From Rhizobium etli 8C-3 (GTDB lineage Bacteria > Pseudomonadota > Alphaproteobacteria > Rhizobiales > Rhizobiaceae), in contig NZ_CP017241.1 in assembly GCF_001908375.1 (NCBI RefSeq), positions 189,001-253,000 of the forward strand: 64,000 nt of DNA, given 5' to 3'. This document shows, piece by piece, positions 1 to 9,523 of this stretch (position 1 is the stretch's first letter; each line of letters begins with the position of its first letter). The notes under the pieces are model-generated. The model saw nothing but the letters and a program-made list of their open reading frames with translations. It was not told the DNA's origin and ran no database searches. A program made the position numbers and the translations under genes.

Positions 1-421
1 CCCGGCAGGCTTCGACGAAAGTCATGAGCTGGCCCTTGTCGTCGGCTGTACCGCGGCCCGTCAGGATCTTGCGGCCATTGCCCATGTCCTTGACGACTGG
101 TTCGAAGGGATCGTTTTCCCAAAGCTCGATTGGATCGACTGGTTGAACGTCGTAGTGGCCGTAGAACAACATATGCGGCGCATCCGCACTGGCGCCGGCA
201 TGATGCGCAACGACCATCGGGTGACCGGGAGTATCGCGAACGGAAGCCTCGAAGCCCAGGGTCTTCAAATAGGCCACCAGCCATTCGGCGGCCGTGCGGC
301 ACTCGGCTTTATACGCAGGGTCAGTCGAGATCGATTTGATCCGCAGCAACTCGAACAGTCTGTCCAGGCTTGAACCAAGATTCTGATCGGCGCGCGAAAG
401 CACCGAGGATACGTCTGTCAT
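1..421 (-). CDS. M20-family metallopeptidase (dipeptidase), N-terminal part only
   Basis: Reading the minus strand from an ATG at 421 gives about 140 open codons running off the left edge, so the C-terminal two thirds are missing. The visible part has the hallmarks of M20 (ArgE/DapE/CNDP-like) peptidases: YGHYDVQP near residue 90, carrying the first metal-binding His and Asp, and GRGTADDKGQ near residue 125, carrying the bridging Asp. The family cleaves dipeptides or N-acyl amino acids in the cytoplasm with two zinc ions. It is read in the same direction as the MarR gene upstream, 89 bases away. Substrate cannot be told from the fragment. Confidence 0.9.
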   Translation of the reverse strand, partial: MTDVSSVLSRADQNLGSSLDRLFELLRIKSISTDPAYKAECRTAAEWLVAYLKTLGFEASVRDTPGHPMVVAHHAGASADAPHMLFYGHYDVQPVDPIELWENDPFEPVVKDMGNGRKILTGRGTADDKGQLMTFVEACR

Positions 422-510
422 TTCCGACTCCTTTCGAAATTCGGCGGACGATAGACCAAAGGCGGGAACGTTTCGAGGAAGAAAATCGAAACAAGACAGG
501 GCGTAATCGC

Positions 511-927
511 TCAGATTTTCTTCGCGTTTTCAAGGAGGCGGCGGATATATTCCAGCATCAGTTCGCGTTCGAAGGTCTTGAAGCCTTGGAAAAGCGCCAG
601 ATCGGCTTCACGCGCGATCTTGACCGCTTCATCTTCGATGGCCCGCGCATTGGGCGTCAGGAAGATCAGTTGCGCTCGTTTGTCTGAAGGATGGGGGCGG
701 CGCTCTATGAGGCCATCGCGCGCCATGCGCGCAAGCGTATTGGCCATCGTCGCCTGTTCGATATCGACGCGTTCGAGCAATTGCTTCTGCGTGAGGCCGT
801 CTTCTGCCCAAAGTTCGAGAAGGATCGGGAATTGCCCGGGAGAAAAACCTAACCCCGCCGCGCGCTGTTGCAGCGAGCGGGCAAATCCCTTGGCCAACTG
901 GCTGGCAAGGTATGCTCCTGAATCCAT
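511..927 (-). CDS. MarR-family transcriptional regulator
   Basis: A 138-residue MarR-type winged-helix regulator. The core shows the family pattern: LTQKQLLERVDIEQATMA as the recognition helix region, then RMARDGLIERRPHPSDKRAQ, the wing with the conserved D-x-R signature. I start at the ATG at 927 because a GGGA lies nine bases upstream; an in-frame ATG at 942 and a TTG at 960 lack a good ribosome binding site. It lies between the M20 peptidase gene, read in the same direction, and the candidate alpha-r7 sRNA. Synteny of marR, this sRNA and polA is known in rhizobia. Ligand and targets are unknown. Confidence 0.88.
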   Translation of the reverse strand: MDSGAYLASQLAKGFARSLQQRAAGLGFSPGQFPILLELWAEDGLTQKQLLERVDIEQATMANTLARMARDGLIERRPHPSDKRAQLIFLTPNARAIEDEAVKIAREADLALFQGFKTFERELMLEYIRRLLENAKKI

Positions 928-1040
928 CCTGTTGAATCCCATGATTGCAGTTAGGCTCAAAAACTGGCGCGAAACAATGCAACAAATCGCATGCGATGGA
1001 TCAAAACTTGTCCTTCAGCTTCATAAATGTGCATCTTCGA

Positions 1041-1085
1041 CAAAAAACAAAGCCGCCATGGCCTGGAGGTTGGCCATGGCGGCTT
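1041..1085 (-). terminator. Rho-independent terminator of the candidate sRNA
   Basis: Perfect 14-bp stem AAGCCGCCATGGCC (1050-1063) against its complement at 1072-1085 with an eight-base loop. On the minus strand it is followed by a T-rich tail (1041-1049), so it terminates minus-strand transcription. The plus-strand side has no T run. Confidence 0.85.
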
Positions 1086-1191
1086 GAAAATGGGGACAAA
1101 GGCCCGGAGAGGGGGATAAGGCCTTTGTCCAAGCCTGATGCGGCGGGGGACAAGCCGGTAATCAGACCCTCGGCGCGATCAAACGCCGGTA
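1041..1191 (-). ncRNA. Candidate trans-acting small RNA, alpha-r7 (Smr7C) family
   Basis: About 150 bases with no credible ORF but several clear structural elements on the minus strand. There is a promoter-like pair just upstream (1198-1226), an internal 11-bp inverted repeat (GGACAAAGGCC at 1094-1104 against 1120-1130), and a perfect 14-bp hairpin (1050-1063 with 1072-1085) followed on the minus strand by TTGTTTTTTG, an intrinsic terminator. From memory, the alpha-r7/Smr7C sRNAs of Sinorhizobium, Rhizobium and Agrobacterium are about 150 nt long and lie between polA and a marR gene, exactly this setting. The family assignment rests on position, length and structure; no covariance search was possible. 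Confidence 0.72.
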
Positions 1192-1197
1192 CATCTG

Positions 1198-1226
1198 ATT
1201 TGTGACCGGGAATGTGGTTTTTCAAG
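1198..1226 (-). promoter_or_regulatory. Housekeeping-type promoter of the candidate sRNA
   Basis: On the minus strand CTTGAA (1226-1221) is followed after exactly 17 bases by ACAAAT (1203-1198). This fits the alphaproteobacterial CTTGAC-N17-CTATAT pattern moderately well and would start transcription near 1191, giving an RNA of about 150 nt to the terminator. Confidence 0.5.
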
Positions 1227-1229
1227 GGA

Positions 1230-1643
1230 AGCCGGCCGAGCCGACAATTACAAATTGGTAACAGTTCGGTGAAGCACTATTCCCGCGCCCTTGAGCGACC
1301 ATTCCAGCAGAACCCAAGGTCCATCCGGCATTAGCGTCATGCCTCAAAGGGCGCAGATCAGCCCAGTGAGGCAAAGTCTCGTAAGGGCTGACCGGGAAAG
1401 AAGCAGAACGTTCAGCCGCTGAAATCTGCTGGTACAAACCAATCGCAGGTCCTCGACCGCCGCCAGTGCGCAGCAACTGATAAAGACGACTGCCACGAGA
1501 CAAACGGCACGGCCTGGGCCGCCGCGATGCTGCGCTTTTCCGACGGTAACCCTTTGCGAAGGTCAGTTGTCCCAGCAATAAAATAGTTCCGCAAACTCCA
1601 TGTGCAATGGACGTTTCCATCCCGCCACGCTATCCATGCAGCC
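1230..1643. other. Intergenic region upstream of polA, no supported gene
   Basis: Between the sRNA promoter and polA. Open frames exist on the minus strand (about 132 and 77 codons), but they lack an ATG with a ribosome binding site, have no recognisable domain, and overlap the expected polA promoter. I see no repeat or terminator. It probably holds the polA promoter, but no convincing -35/-10 pair stands out. Confidence 0.5.
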
Positions 1644-4634
1644 ATGAAAAAAGGCGATCATCTTTTCCTTGTTGACGGTTCGGGTTTCATCTTCCGGGCG
1701 TTTCATGCCCTGCCGCCGCTGACGCGCAAGTCCGACGGCTTGCCGGTCGGCGCGGTCTCTGGCTTCTGCAATATGCTCTGGAAGCTGCTGACCGATGCGC
1801 GTGACACCTCCGTCGGCGTCACGCCGACGCATCTTGCGGTTATCTTCGACTACTCGGCAAAGACCTTTCGCAAGGATTTGTATGATGCCTACAAGGCAAA
1901 TCGCTCTGCGCCCCCGGATGAGCTGATACCGCAGTTCGGGCTGATCCGCGAGGCGACGCGCGCCTTCAACCTGCCCTGCATCGAGACCGAGGGCTTCGAG
2001 GCCGACGATATCATCGCCACCTATGCCCGACAGGCGGAAGCGACCGGCGCCGATGTGACGATCGTCTCCTCCGACAAGGATCTGATGCAGCTCGTGACGC
2101 CGAACGTCCACATGTACGACAGCATGAAGGACAAGCAGATCGGCATCCCGGACGTGATCGAGAAATGGGGCGTGTCGCCCGAAAAGATGATCGACCTGCA
2201 GGCCATGACCGGTGATTCGGTCGATAACGTCCCCGGTATTCCCGGTATCGGTCCGAAGACCGCCGCGCAGCTTCTTGCGGAATATGGCGATCTCGACACG
2301 CTTTTGGACCGCGCGCATGAGATCAAGCAGGAAAAGCGCCGCCAGGCGATCCTCGAAAATGCCGACAAGGCAAGGCTCTCGCGCGAGTTGGTGCGGTTGC
2401 GATCTGATGTGCCGCTGGTGCTTGGTCTGGACGACCTCGTTCTCGAAGTGCAGAACGGCCCGAAGTTGATTGGCTTTCTGAAGGCGTTGCAATTCACGAC
2501 GCTGACGCGCCGGGTGGCGGAGGCGTGCAATTGCGATGCCAGTGCCATCGAGGCGGCCGACGTAAAAGTCGAGTGGGGTAGTGCTGCCCATGGCCCCGAT
2601 CTCGATGCCGTTGAGCCGGAGCCGGTTGCGGGGGGCATTCCGGATGTTGAGGGCGCCGCCGTTCCGATCCCCGTCAAGGCCAAGCCTGCCAGCAAAGGCT
2701 TTACGCCCGCCGAACTTGCCAGGACCCGCGCCGAAGCGTTTGCAGCGCTGCCATTCGATCATTCTACCTACGTGACGATTCGCGATCTTGCCACGCTCGA
2801 CAAATGGATTGCCGATGCGCGGGCAACCGGTCTGGTAGCATTCGATACCGAAACCACTTCACTTGATGCGATGCAGGCGGAGCTGGTGGGATTCTCGATG
2901 GCGATTGCCGACAACGATAAGAACCCGGCAGGCGTCAAGACGCGCGCTGCCTATCTCCCGATCGGCCACAAGAACGGCGTCGGCGATCTCCTTGGTGGAG
3001 GGCTTGCGGACAATCAGATACCGATGCGGGACGCGCTGCCGCGGCTGAAAGCCCTGCTCGAAGACGAGTCCGTCCTCAAGGTCGCGCAGAACCTGAAATA
3101 TGATTATCTGCTGATGAAGCGATACGGCGTCGAGACAAAGAGCTTCGATGACACGATGCTGATGTCCTACGTGCTCGACGCCGGCACCGGCGCCCACGGG
3201 ATGGACTCGCTCTCGGAAAAATTTCTCGGACATAAACCGATTGCCTACAAGGACATCGCAGGAAGCGGCAGGGCGAATGTCACGTTCGACCTCGTCGATA
3301 TCGAACGTGCTACGCATTACGCTGCCGAAGACGCCGATGTGACATTGCGGCTCTGGATGGTGCTGAAGCCACGTCTTGCCGCGGCAAAGCTGACGGCCGT
3401 CTACGAACGTCTGGAGCGCCCGCTGCTGCCGGTACTGGCGCGCATGGAAGAACGCGGCATCACGGTCGACCGTCAGATCCTGTCCCGCCTATCGGGTGAA
3501 CTGGCGCAAGGCGCTGCGCGCCTGGAGGACGAAATCTATGCGCTGGCGGGTGAGAAATTCACGATCGGCTCGCCAAAGCAGCTTGGCGATATCCTGTTCG
3601 GCAAGCTGGGGCTTGCTGGTGGCAGCAAGACGAAGACCGGGCAGTGGTCGACCTCGGCAAGCGTGCTGGAAGACCTTGCTGCCGCGGGTTTCGAGCTGCC
3701 GCGCAAGATCGTCGATTGGCGCCAGCTGACCAAGCTGAAATCCACGTATACAGATGCGCTTCCGGGATACGTGCATCCGCAGACGAAGCGCGTCCACACT
3801 TCCTATTCGCTGGCTTCGACGACAACAGGGCGCCTTTCGTCGTCCGAGCCGAACTTGCAAAATATTCCGGTGCGCACGCTGGAGGGCCGGAAAATCCGCA
3901 CCGCGTTCATCTCCACGCCCGGGCATAAGCTGATCTCTGCCGATTACAGCCAGATCGAACTGCGCGTGCTCGCACATGTCGCGGAAATTCCGCAGCTCAC
4001 ACAGGCTTTTGCCGAAGGCATCGATATTCACGCGATGACGGCCTCCGAAATGTTCGGCGTTCCTGTCGATGGCATGCCGGCCGAAGTGCGCCGCCGTGCC
4101 AAGGCCATCAACTTCGGCATCATCTACGGTATTTCCGCCTTCGGCCTTGCCAACCAGCTCTCGATCGAGCGCTCGGAAGCGGGTGACTACATCAAGAAAT
4201 ATTTCGAGCGGTTTCCCGGCATTCGCGACTATATGGACAGCCGCAAACAGATGGCGCGCGACAAGGGCTATGTCGAAACGATCTTCGGGCGGCGAATCAA
4301 CTACCCGGAAATCCGCTCCTCCAATCCTTCCGTGCGCGCCTTTAACGAGCGGGCGGCGATCAATGCACCAATCCAGGGTTCGGCTGCCGATGTCATCCGC
4401 CGGGCAATGATCAAGATCGAACCGGCACTCGCCGAAGCCGGCCTTGCGGATCGGGTTCGCATGCTGCTGCAGGTGCACGATGAGTTGATCTTCGAGGTCG
4501 AGGATGCCGACGTCGAAAAGGCGATGCCGATCATTGTTTCCGTCATGGAAAACGCCGCCATGCCGGCCCTTGAAATGCGCGTGCCGTTGAAGGTCGATGC
4601 CCGTGCCGCTACCAATTGGGACCAAGCGCACTGA
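1644..4634 (+). CDS. polA: DNA polymerase I
   Basis: A 996-residue Pol I with all three domains. The 5'-nuclease domain occupies about residues 1-290 (LVDGSGFIFRAFHALPP at the start, GDSVDNVPGIPGIGPKTA near 190-207). A 3'-5' exonuclease domain follows with the intact metal-binding DTE in FDTETTSLD near 400 and YAAEDADVT near 556. The polymerase domain carries motif A DYSQIELRVLAH (about 766), motif B RRAKAINFGIIYG (about 816) and motif C VHDELIFEV (about 943). Proofreading therefore looks active. I use the ATG at 1644 (MKKGDHLFLVDG) rather than the GTG at 1602, because the family starts just before the LVDGSG motif. It removes Okazaki primers and fills repair gaps. Confidence 0.98.
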   Translation: MKKGDHLFLVDGSGFIFRAFHALPPLTRKSDGLPVGAVSGFCNMLWKLLTDARDTSVGVTPTHLAVIFDYSAKTFRKDLYDAYKANRSAPPDELIPQFGLIREATRAFNLPCIETEGFEADDIIATYARQAEATGADVTIVSSDKDLMQLVTPNVHMYDSMKDKQIGIPDVIEKWGVSPEKMIDLQAMTGDSVDNVPGIPGIGPKTAAQLLAEYGDLDTLLDRAHEIKQEKRRQAILENADKARLSRELVRLRSDVPLVLGLDDLVLEVQNGPKLIGFLKALQFTTLTRRVAEACNCDASAIEAADVKVEWGSAAHGPDLDAVEPEPVAGGIPDVEGAAVPIPVKAKPASKGFTPAELARTRAEAFAALPFDHSTYVTIRDLATLDKWIADARATGLVAFDTETTSLDAMQAELVGFSMAIADNDKNPAGVKTRAAYLPIGHKNGVGDLLGGGLADNQIPMRDALPRLKALLEDESVLKVAQNLKYDYLLMKRYGVETKSFDDTMLMSYVLDAGTGAHGMDSLSEKFLGHKPIAYKDIAGSGRANVTFDLVDIERATHYAAEDADVTLRLWMVLKPRLAAAKLTAVYERLERPLLPVLARMEERGITVDRQILSRLSGELAQGAARLEDEIYALAGEKFTIGSPKQLGDILFGKLGLAGGSKTKTGQWSTSASVLEDLAAAGFELPRKIVDWRQLTKLKSTYTDALPGYVHPQTKRVHTSYSLASTTTGRLSSSEPNLQNIPVRTLEGRKIRTAFISTPGHKLISADYSQIELRVLAHVAEIPQLTQAFAEGIDIHAMTASEMFGVPVDGMPAEVRRRAKAINFGIIYGISAFGLANQLSIERSEAGDYIKKYFERFPGIRDYMDSRKQMARDKGYVETIFGRRINYPEIRSSNPSVRAFNERAAINAPIQGSAADVIRRAMIKIEPALAEAGLADRVRMLLQVHDELIFEVEDADVEKAMPIIVSVMENAAMPALEMRVPLKVDARAATNWDQAH

Positions 4635-4800
4635 GCGCTTTGTGCTTTCGGCCTCAAAGATTTTTCTTGATGACTTAACTCATTGGCGAAGCGTTGTTTT
4701 TTGTACTTGAGGTGTCCCGTTTAGATGCGGCTGGAAGGAACTTGTTAACCTTCATTTTCTAATCCGGTCGGGTCGGAAATTTGAGTGAGTAGCGGGTCGC

Positions 4801-7074
4801 ATGCGTTTTCCCAGAACGAATTTGACGGATGCCGGTGATTTTTCCTCGGAAATAGACGTACAGCACGCGGGCGACGACGTGAATGTCGCTCCCGCAGCAC
4901 CGGTTTGGCAGAGCAATTTCTCGCTCGCACCGAACGTGCGCTTTACCCGCACGCCGGAAAACCTGATCATTAAACGCCGCCCGCCGGCCGAATCGGAACA
5001 GCCGTATGGCGAGGCGACCGTCAGCCAAGAGCCGGCCGTTGATGTCGAGCCACCGGTGATGGTCGACGTGCCGTTCGACATCTATGAGCCGGAAGCCGCG
5101 CCATCCGTGTCCGAGATCGATCACCCCAAATATATCCCCGACGTCCAGGTCGAGCCTGAATTTCGCGCTTCGTCAAAGCTTGCAGACATTTCCGATTTCG
5201 CCTTCTGGGAAGTCATGGCCTTCGAGGAAGCAACTGCGGCCCCGATTATCCTGCCGGTTGCCTTCCTGCCGAAGGTTGAGGCAACAGCGGAATCGATCAT
5301 CTCACACTTCCGCGTGATGGAATGGCGCCCGGGAGCAAGACTGCACAAGCCCGACGCACCAGCCACGGCCATAGCCGCTCCAGCGCCTGTAAGGTCCATA
5401 TCGGCCGAGGCTCCGGCGGCCAGGTCGGGCCCAGCACCGCTGAGCGCGAAAACCCAGCCGATCGCGCCGATGCCGGTCCGTGTGCAGGCCCCTGCACCGC
5501 TGGCGCCCGCACCGCGGGCCGTAACGCAAAAGGCAATCCCGGCGCATATCGATCCATCCGGCTACGAGTTTCCGCCGCGCTCGCTGCTGCAGGAACCACC
5601 GGAGCGCTTTGGCGAAATCATGCCCCAGGAAACGCTGGAGCAGAATGCCGGGCTGTTGGAAAGCGTGCTGGAGGACTTCGGCATCAAGGGCGAGATCATT
5701 CACGTCCGCCCGGGTCCGGTCGTAACGCTTTATGAATTCGAACCTGCACCCGGAGTGAAGTCGTCGCGCGTCATCGGACTTGCCGACGATATCGCCCGCT
5801 CCATGTCGGCGCTGTCGGCTCGTGTCGCCGTCGTGCCCGGCCGCAACGTCATCGGCATCGAACTGCCGAACGCGATGCGGGAGACGGTCTATTTCCGCGA
5901 GATGATCGAAAGTCAGGATTTCGAGAAGAGCGGCTATAAGCTGGCGCTCGGCCTCGGCAAGACGATCGGCGGCGAGCCGGTGATCGCCGAGCTTGCAAAG
6001 ATGCCGCACCTGCTGGTCGCCGGCACAACCGGCTCCGGAAAATCCGTCGCCATCAACACGATGATTCTCTCTCTGCTCTATCGCATGACACCGGAACAGT
6101 GCCGTCTCATCATGGTCGATCCGAAGATGCTGGAACTGTCCGTATATGATGGCATCCCGCACCTATTGACGCCCGTCGTTACCGATCCGAAGAAGGCTGT
6201 GATGGCGCTGAAATGGGCGGTGCGCGAGATGGAGGAGCGCTACCGGAAAATGTCGCGCCTCGGTGTGCGCAACATCGACGGCTACAACGGCCGTGTCGCG
6301 CAGGCCCGCGAAAAGGGCGAGACGGTCCACATCATGGTCCAGACCGGTTTTGACAAGGGCACAGGTGCACCGATCGAAGAGCAGCAGGAAATGGATCTGA
6401 CGCCGATGCCTTACATCGTCGTCATCGTCGACGAAATGGCCGACCTCATGATGGTCGCCGGCAAGGAGATCGAGGGCGCGATCCAGCGCCTGGCGCAGAT
6501 GGCGCGCGCTGCCGGCATCCATCTCATCATGGCGACCCAGCGTCCGTCCGTCGACGTCATCACCGGCACCATCAAGGCGAATTTCCCGACCCGGATTTCC
6601 TTCCAGGTCACGTCGAAGATCGACAGCCGCACGATCCTTGGCGAACAAGGCGCCGAGCAGCTGCTCGGCCAGGGCGACATGCTGCACATGCAAGGTGGCG
6701 GCAGGATTTCCCGTGTTCATGGCCCGTTCGTCTCCGACCTCGAAGTCGAAAAGGTCGTCGCGCATCTGAAGACGCAGGGCCGTCCGGAATATCTGGAGAC
6801 GGTCACGGCTGACGAAGAAGAAGATGCCGACCCTGAAGAGGGCGCCGTCTTCGACAAGAGCGCGATCGCGTCCGAGGATGGCAACGAGCTTTACGACCAG
6901 GCTGTCAAGGTCGTGCTGCGCGACAAGAAGTGCTCGACCTCCTACATCCAGCGCCGCCTCGGCATCGGCTATAACCGGGCGGCATCGCTTGTCGAGCGCA
7001 TGGAAAAGGAGGGCCTCGTCGGCCCCGCGAACCATGTCGGCAAACGTGAGATCGTCTCGGGGCGCGAAGAATGA
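4801..7074 (+). CDS. ftsK: FtsK/SpoIIIE-type DNA translocase without membrane domain
   Basis: A 757-residue motor protein. The first 260 or so residues are a Pro/Ala/Glu-rich linker-like region with no stretch long or hydrophobic enough for a membrane helix. The conserved alpha/beta motor follows, with Walker [13 protein letters not shown] near 408 and Walker [11 protein letters not shown] near 541. A winged-helix gamma domain (about 690-757, [21 protein letters not shown]) closes the protein; in the family it reads KOPS/SRS polarity sequences. FtsK pumps DNA towards dif during division and activates XerCD. Canonical FtsK has four N-terminal membrane helices, so this is probably a second, soluble FtsK; a membrane-anchored copy elsewhere is expected. 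It lies 166 bases after polA. Confidence 0.93.
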   Translation: MRFPRTNLTDAGDFSSEIDVQHAGDDVNVAPAAPVWQSNFSLAPNVRFTRTPENLIIKRRPPAESEQPYGEATVSQEPAVDVEPPVMVDVPFDIYEPEAAPSVSEIDHPKYIPDVQVEPEFRASSKLADISDFAFWEVMAFEEATAAPIILPVAFLPKVEATAESIISHFRVMEWRPGARLHKPDAPATAIAAPAPVRSISAEAPAARSGPAPLSAKTQPIAPMPVRVQAPAPLAPAPRAVTQKAIPAHIDPSGYEFPPRSLLQEPPERFGEIMPQETLEQNAGLLESVLEDFGIKGEIIHVRPGPVVTLYEFEPAPGVKSSRVIGLADDIARSMSALSARVAVVPGRNVIGIELPNAMRETVYFREMIESQDFEKSGYKLALGLGKTIGGEPVIAELAKMPHLLVAGTTGSGKSVAINTMILSLLYRMTPEQCRLIMVDPKMLELSVYDGIPHLLTPVVTDPKKAVMALKWAVREMEERYRKMSRLGVRNIDGYNGRVAQAREKGETVHIMVQTGFDKGTGAPIEEQQEMDLTPMPYIVVIVDEMADLMMVAGKEIEGAIQRLAQMARAAGIHLIMATQRPSVDVITGTIKANFPTRISFQVTSKIDSRTILGEQGAEQLLGQGDMLHMQGGGRISRVHGPFVSDLEVEKVVAHLKTQGRPEYLETVTADEEEDADPEEGAVFDKSAIASEDGNELYDQAVKVVLRDKKCSTSYIQRRLGIGYNRAASLVERMEKEGLVGPANHVGKREIVSGREE

Positions 7075-7080
7075 AGTCGG

Positions 7081-7680
7081 CTAACCAATTTGGGCGAGGA
7101 AGCCGCTGAGCGTCTTGATGATCTTGCGCCCGGCTTCTTCCAGGGAACTGCTGTTGTCAAGTTCGGTGACGTCGTAGTCGCCGCGGACGGTCAGCGGGCC
7201 TCGAGCGAGGCGGGCCATGATATCTTCGTGCGTCTCGCGGCCGCGGGCTTCGAGGCGGCCTGCCAGCACTTCTGGGCGGGCGGTTACGTTGATAACCTTG
7301 AGGCGGGGAAAAACGGCGTGAAACAGGTGGAGTGCCGAGCGGGAGCCGTTGGCGATTACCAGGTGTCCCTTGGAGAGCGCGACGGAAACCTCTGCTGGAA
7401 TTCCGTATTTCAGGCCATGCGCCTCCCACCAAACGGCGAAGTTGCCGGACTGCTCCATAGAAACGAAGCCTCCGTCGGAAACGGACAGATGATTCTCGCC
7501 GCCGGCATCCCCGTCCCGCGTGATGACGCGGCGGACGAAGTGCACGTCGGGACGGCCGGCGAAATGCTGTGCCGCCAGGTTTATCAGCGTGTCCTTGCCG
7601 GCGCCGCTCGGGCCGACGACAACGACCATGATGCCCCGCTCGGTGCCTGGTACCAAGTGTGGCTCGTGCGAGGGGATCAT
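7081..7680 (-). CDS. phnN: Ribose 1,5-bisphosphokinase PhnN
   Basis: 199 residues with a P-loop near the N-terminus (VVVVGPSGAGKDTLIN, about 19-34) and a guanylate-kinase-like fold. It phosphorylates ribose 1,5-bisphosphate to PRPP, the last step that returns the ribose of the C-P lyase route to metabolism. It is the last gene of the minus-strand phn operon and overlaps phnM by four bases, which suggests translational coupling. It converges on ftsK with a gap of only six bases and no visible terminator. Confidence 0.93.
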   Translation of the reverse strand: MIPSHEPHLVPGTERGIMVVVVGPSGAGKDTLINLAAQHFAGRPDVHFVRRVITRDGDAGGENHLSVSDGGFVSMEQSGNFAVWWEAHGLKYGIPAEVSVALSKGHLVIANGSRSALHLFHAVFPRLKVINVTARPEVLAGRLEARGRETHEDIMARLARGPLTVRGDYDVTELDNSSSLEEAGRKIIKTLSGFLAQIG

Positions 7681-8816
7681 GCGACCCGGCGCCCTTCGCG
7701 CCAGACGGAACGGGTCACCGGGACGCCTTCTTTGCGGAAGACGCGGACAAGATCGGCACGAAGGCCGATGTCGATCCGGCCGCGATCATCCAGGCCGACG
7801 GTGCGCGCGGGCGTGGCGGTCACCATTGCGATGGCCCTGGACAACGAAATGGTCTCCACCTCGTCGGCAAGGATGAAGGGTGCGTAAAGCAGGCTGAGCG
7901 GCACGTAATCGGAAGAGAGCACGTCCAGGACGCCGCGCTCGGCAAGATCGCGAGCGGCGATGTTGCCTGAGTGAGACTTGCCCCGCACCACATTGGGAGC
8001 GCCCATCAACACGCTCATTCCATGTTCGTGCGATGCCTTGGCAGCATCGAAGCTCGTGGGAAATTCCGCAAGGCGCACGCCGTTTTCGATCGCCTCGTCG
8101 ACATGGGCAAGGGTCGCATCGTCGTGGCTCGCAACCGTGATACCGCGCTCTTTGCAGACCTTGGCGATCGCGGTGCGGTGCGGCGTCGAATTGCGAGCCG
8201 ATTCGCCGAGCCGCTTTTCTATGAAGCGCGCGAACTCCTCGTCCGAAAGGCCGCGCTTCTTCTGATAGTAGAAGACGTATTGATCCATGGTCTGGAACTG
8301 ACGCTGTCCCGGCGCGTGGTCCATCAGTGAAACGAGGCGAACATAGGGATCGTCCTCGAAGTCCGCGAAGTGCTCCAGCACGTTGTGGGCCGAGACTTCG
8401 CAGCGCAGGTGGATCAGGTGCTCCGCGCGAAGCCTGCCTTCCTGCTCTGCCTTCTGGATGGCATCAGCCATCTCGCGCATTTCGCCATGTTCAAAGCCTC
8501 CGTCCTCGTCCGCGCCCATCCGCAGGCAGTCGAAAACTGTGGTGATGCCGGAGGTGACGATCTGGGCATCATGGGCCTGGATTGCCGCCGTCTTGTTCCA
8601 GCGCAGGCCGGGACGAGGCGAATAGTGGCCCTCCAGATGGTCGGTATGGAGTTCGACGAGGCCGGGGATGAGGTAATCGCCTTCGAAATCCTCTCCACTT
8701 GCCGAATTGCCTTCGGAGATATCGGCAATCCTGCCATCGCGGATCAAAAGCGAGCCATTGACGATCTCGTCTTGAAGAACGACTCGGGCGTTGGAAAGCA
8801 CTGTCTCTGTGGTCAT
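7677..8816 (-). CDS. phnM: Alpha-D-ribose 1-methylphosphonate 5-triphosphate diphosphatase PhnM
   Basis: A 379-residue amidohydrolase-superfamily protein. Visible metal-site signatures are ELHTDHLEGH near residue 54, SHDDATLAH near 235 and LSSDYVPLSLLYAP near 320. PhnM removes pyrophosphate from ribose 1-methylphosphonate 5-triphosphate to make the direct PhnJ substrate. It starts at the ATG at 8816, 11 bases after the DUF1045 gene, and overlaps phnN. In E. coli the order is also phnM-phnN. Confidence 0.95.
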   Translation of the reverse strand: MTTETVLSNARVVLQDEIVNGSLLIRDGRIADISEGNSASGEDFEGDYLIPGLVELHTDHLEGHYSPRPGLRWNKTAAIQAHDAQIVTSGITTVFDCLRMGADEDGGFEHGEMREMADAIQKAEQEGRLRAEHLIHLRCEVSAHNVLEHFADFEDDPYVRLVSLMDHAPGQRQFQTMDQYVFYYQKKRGLSDEEFARFIEKRLGESARNSTPHRTAIAKVCKERGITVASHDDATLAHVDEAIENGVRLAEFPTSFDAAKASHEHGMSVLMGAPNVVRGKSHSGNIAARDLAERGVLDVLSSDYVPLSLLYAPFILADEVETISLSRAIAMVTATPARTVGLDDRGRIDIGLRADLVRVFRKEGVPVTRSVWREGRRVA

Positions 8817-8827
8817 CTGCGGATCTC

Positions 8828-9523
8828 TCAGCGTTTGGCGCCAGCAAGCGGCAGCCAGGAATGAATCTTGAAGGGCCCGCCCCGATCTTCTTCAGTGAAA
8901 ACGGCGAGGCCGGAGATGGAAAGCGGCCGGCCAATGAAGGCGGCAAAACGCTTTTCAAGGATCGATTTCATCAATGCCGATCGCTCTTCGGGCACCTGGC
9001 CGGTCAGCGTCATGTGAAAACCGAAGTCCTCCATTACATAGGGATAACCCCAGCGCATGAGGTTGGCGCGCTGGCTTTCAGTCAACTTTTCAGGCTTTCG
9101 TCTTGCAATATCGGCCTCGCAAAGCGCTGCGCGAAACGGCTCGAAGGACTTTACCACGCTTGCCGCAAAATCCTGAAGCGGCGCATGCAGAAAACCTGGA
9201 ACGAGCGCAAAGAAGCGACCGATCTGCCCGAGGACAATTTCGGGGATTTCGACAGCCGGTGTACGGCCGGTGAAATCCTCGACGAAAGCCATCAAGTCTT
9301 TCTCGTTGACTGAAGCGGCAAGCGCAAAAGGCGCCTTTATGGTCGCATGAAAGCCGTAACGGCGCGGATCGGCTGTCAGCGCGAACTGCTCTGCCGCCGG
9401 CATCCCCTGTTCCTCGGGAGCCGGGTAAGTTTCTCCCGCAAATGCGTCGCGCCCAAGCCAGACGGAAGCAGCAACGTTCAGGGGATCGTCCTTCGGCGGC
9501 GTGAAATAAAGGGCGTAGCGCAA
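8828..9523 (-). CDS. DUF1045 phosphonate-operon protein, 2H phosphoesterase-like
   Basis: About 231 residues starting LRYALYFTPPKDDPLN. The family (DUF1045, TIGR03223) is found in C-P lyase operons. It has two His-x-Thr motifs, GFHATIKAPF near 60 and GFHMTLTGQV near 170, the signature of 2H phosphoesterases such as LigT and cyclic phosphodiesterases. I start at TTG 9523 because AGGA lies eight bases upstream and family members begin with the RYAxYF strand; the frame stays open upstream, with an alternative GTG at 9583. Function is not established. The natural inference is hydrolysis of a cyclic phosphate intermediate of phosphonate breakdown, since phnP is absent here. Confidence 0.82.
   Translation of the reverse strand: MRYALYFTPPKDDPLNVAASVWLGRDAFAGETYPAPEEQGMPAAEQFALTADPRRYGFHATIKAPFALAASVNEKDLMAFVEDFTGRTPAVEIPEIVLGQIGRFFALVPGFLHAPLQDFAASVVKSFEPFRAALCEADIARRKPEKLTESQRANLMRWGYPYVMEDFGFHMTLTGQVPEERSALMKSILEKRFAAFIGRPLSISGLAVFTEEDRGGPFKIHSWLPLAGAKR

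Noticed and set aside
1222..1620. 132-codon minus-strand open frame upstream of polA
   Set aside because: No ATG with ribosome site, no domain, biased composition typical of GC-rich non-coding frames.
1563..4631. Two long minus-strand frames opposite polA
   Set aside because: Antisense shadows rich in Arg, Gly and His; polA motifs on the plus strand are complete.
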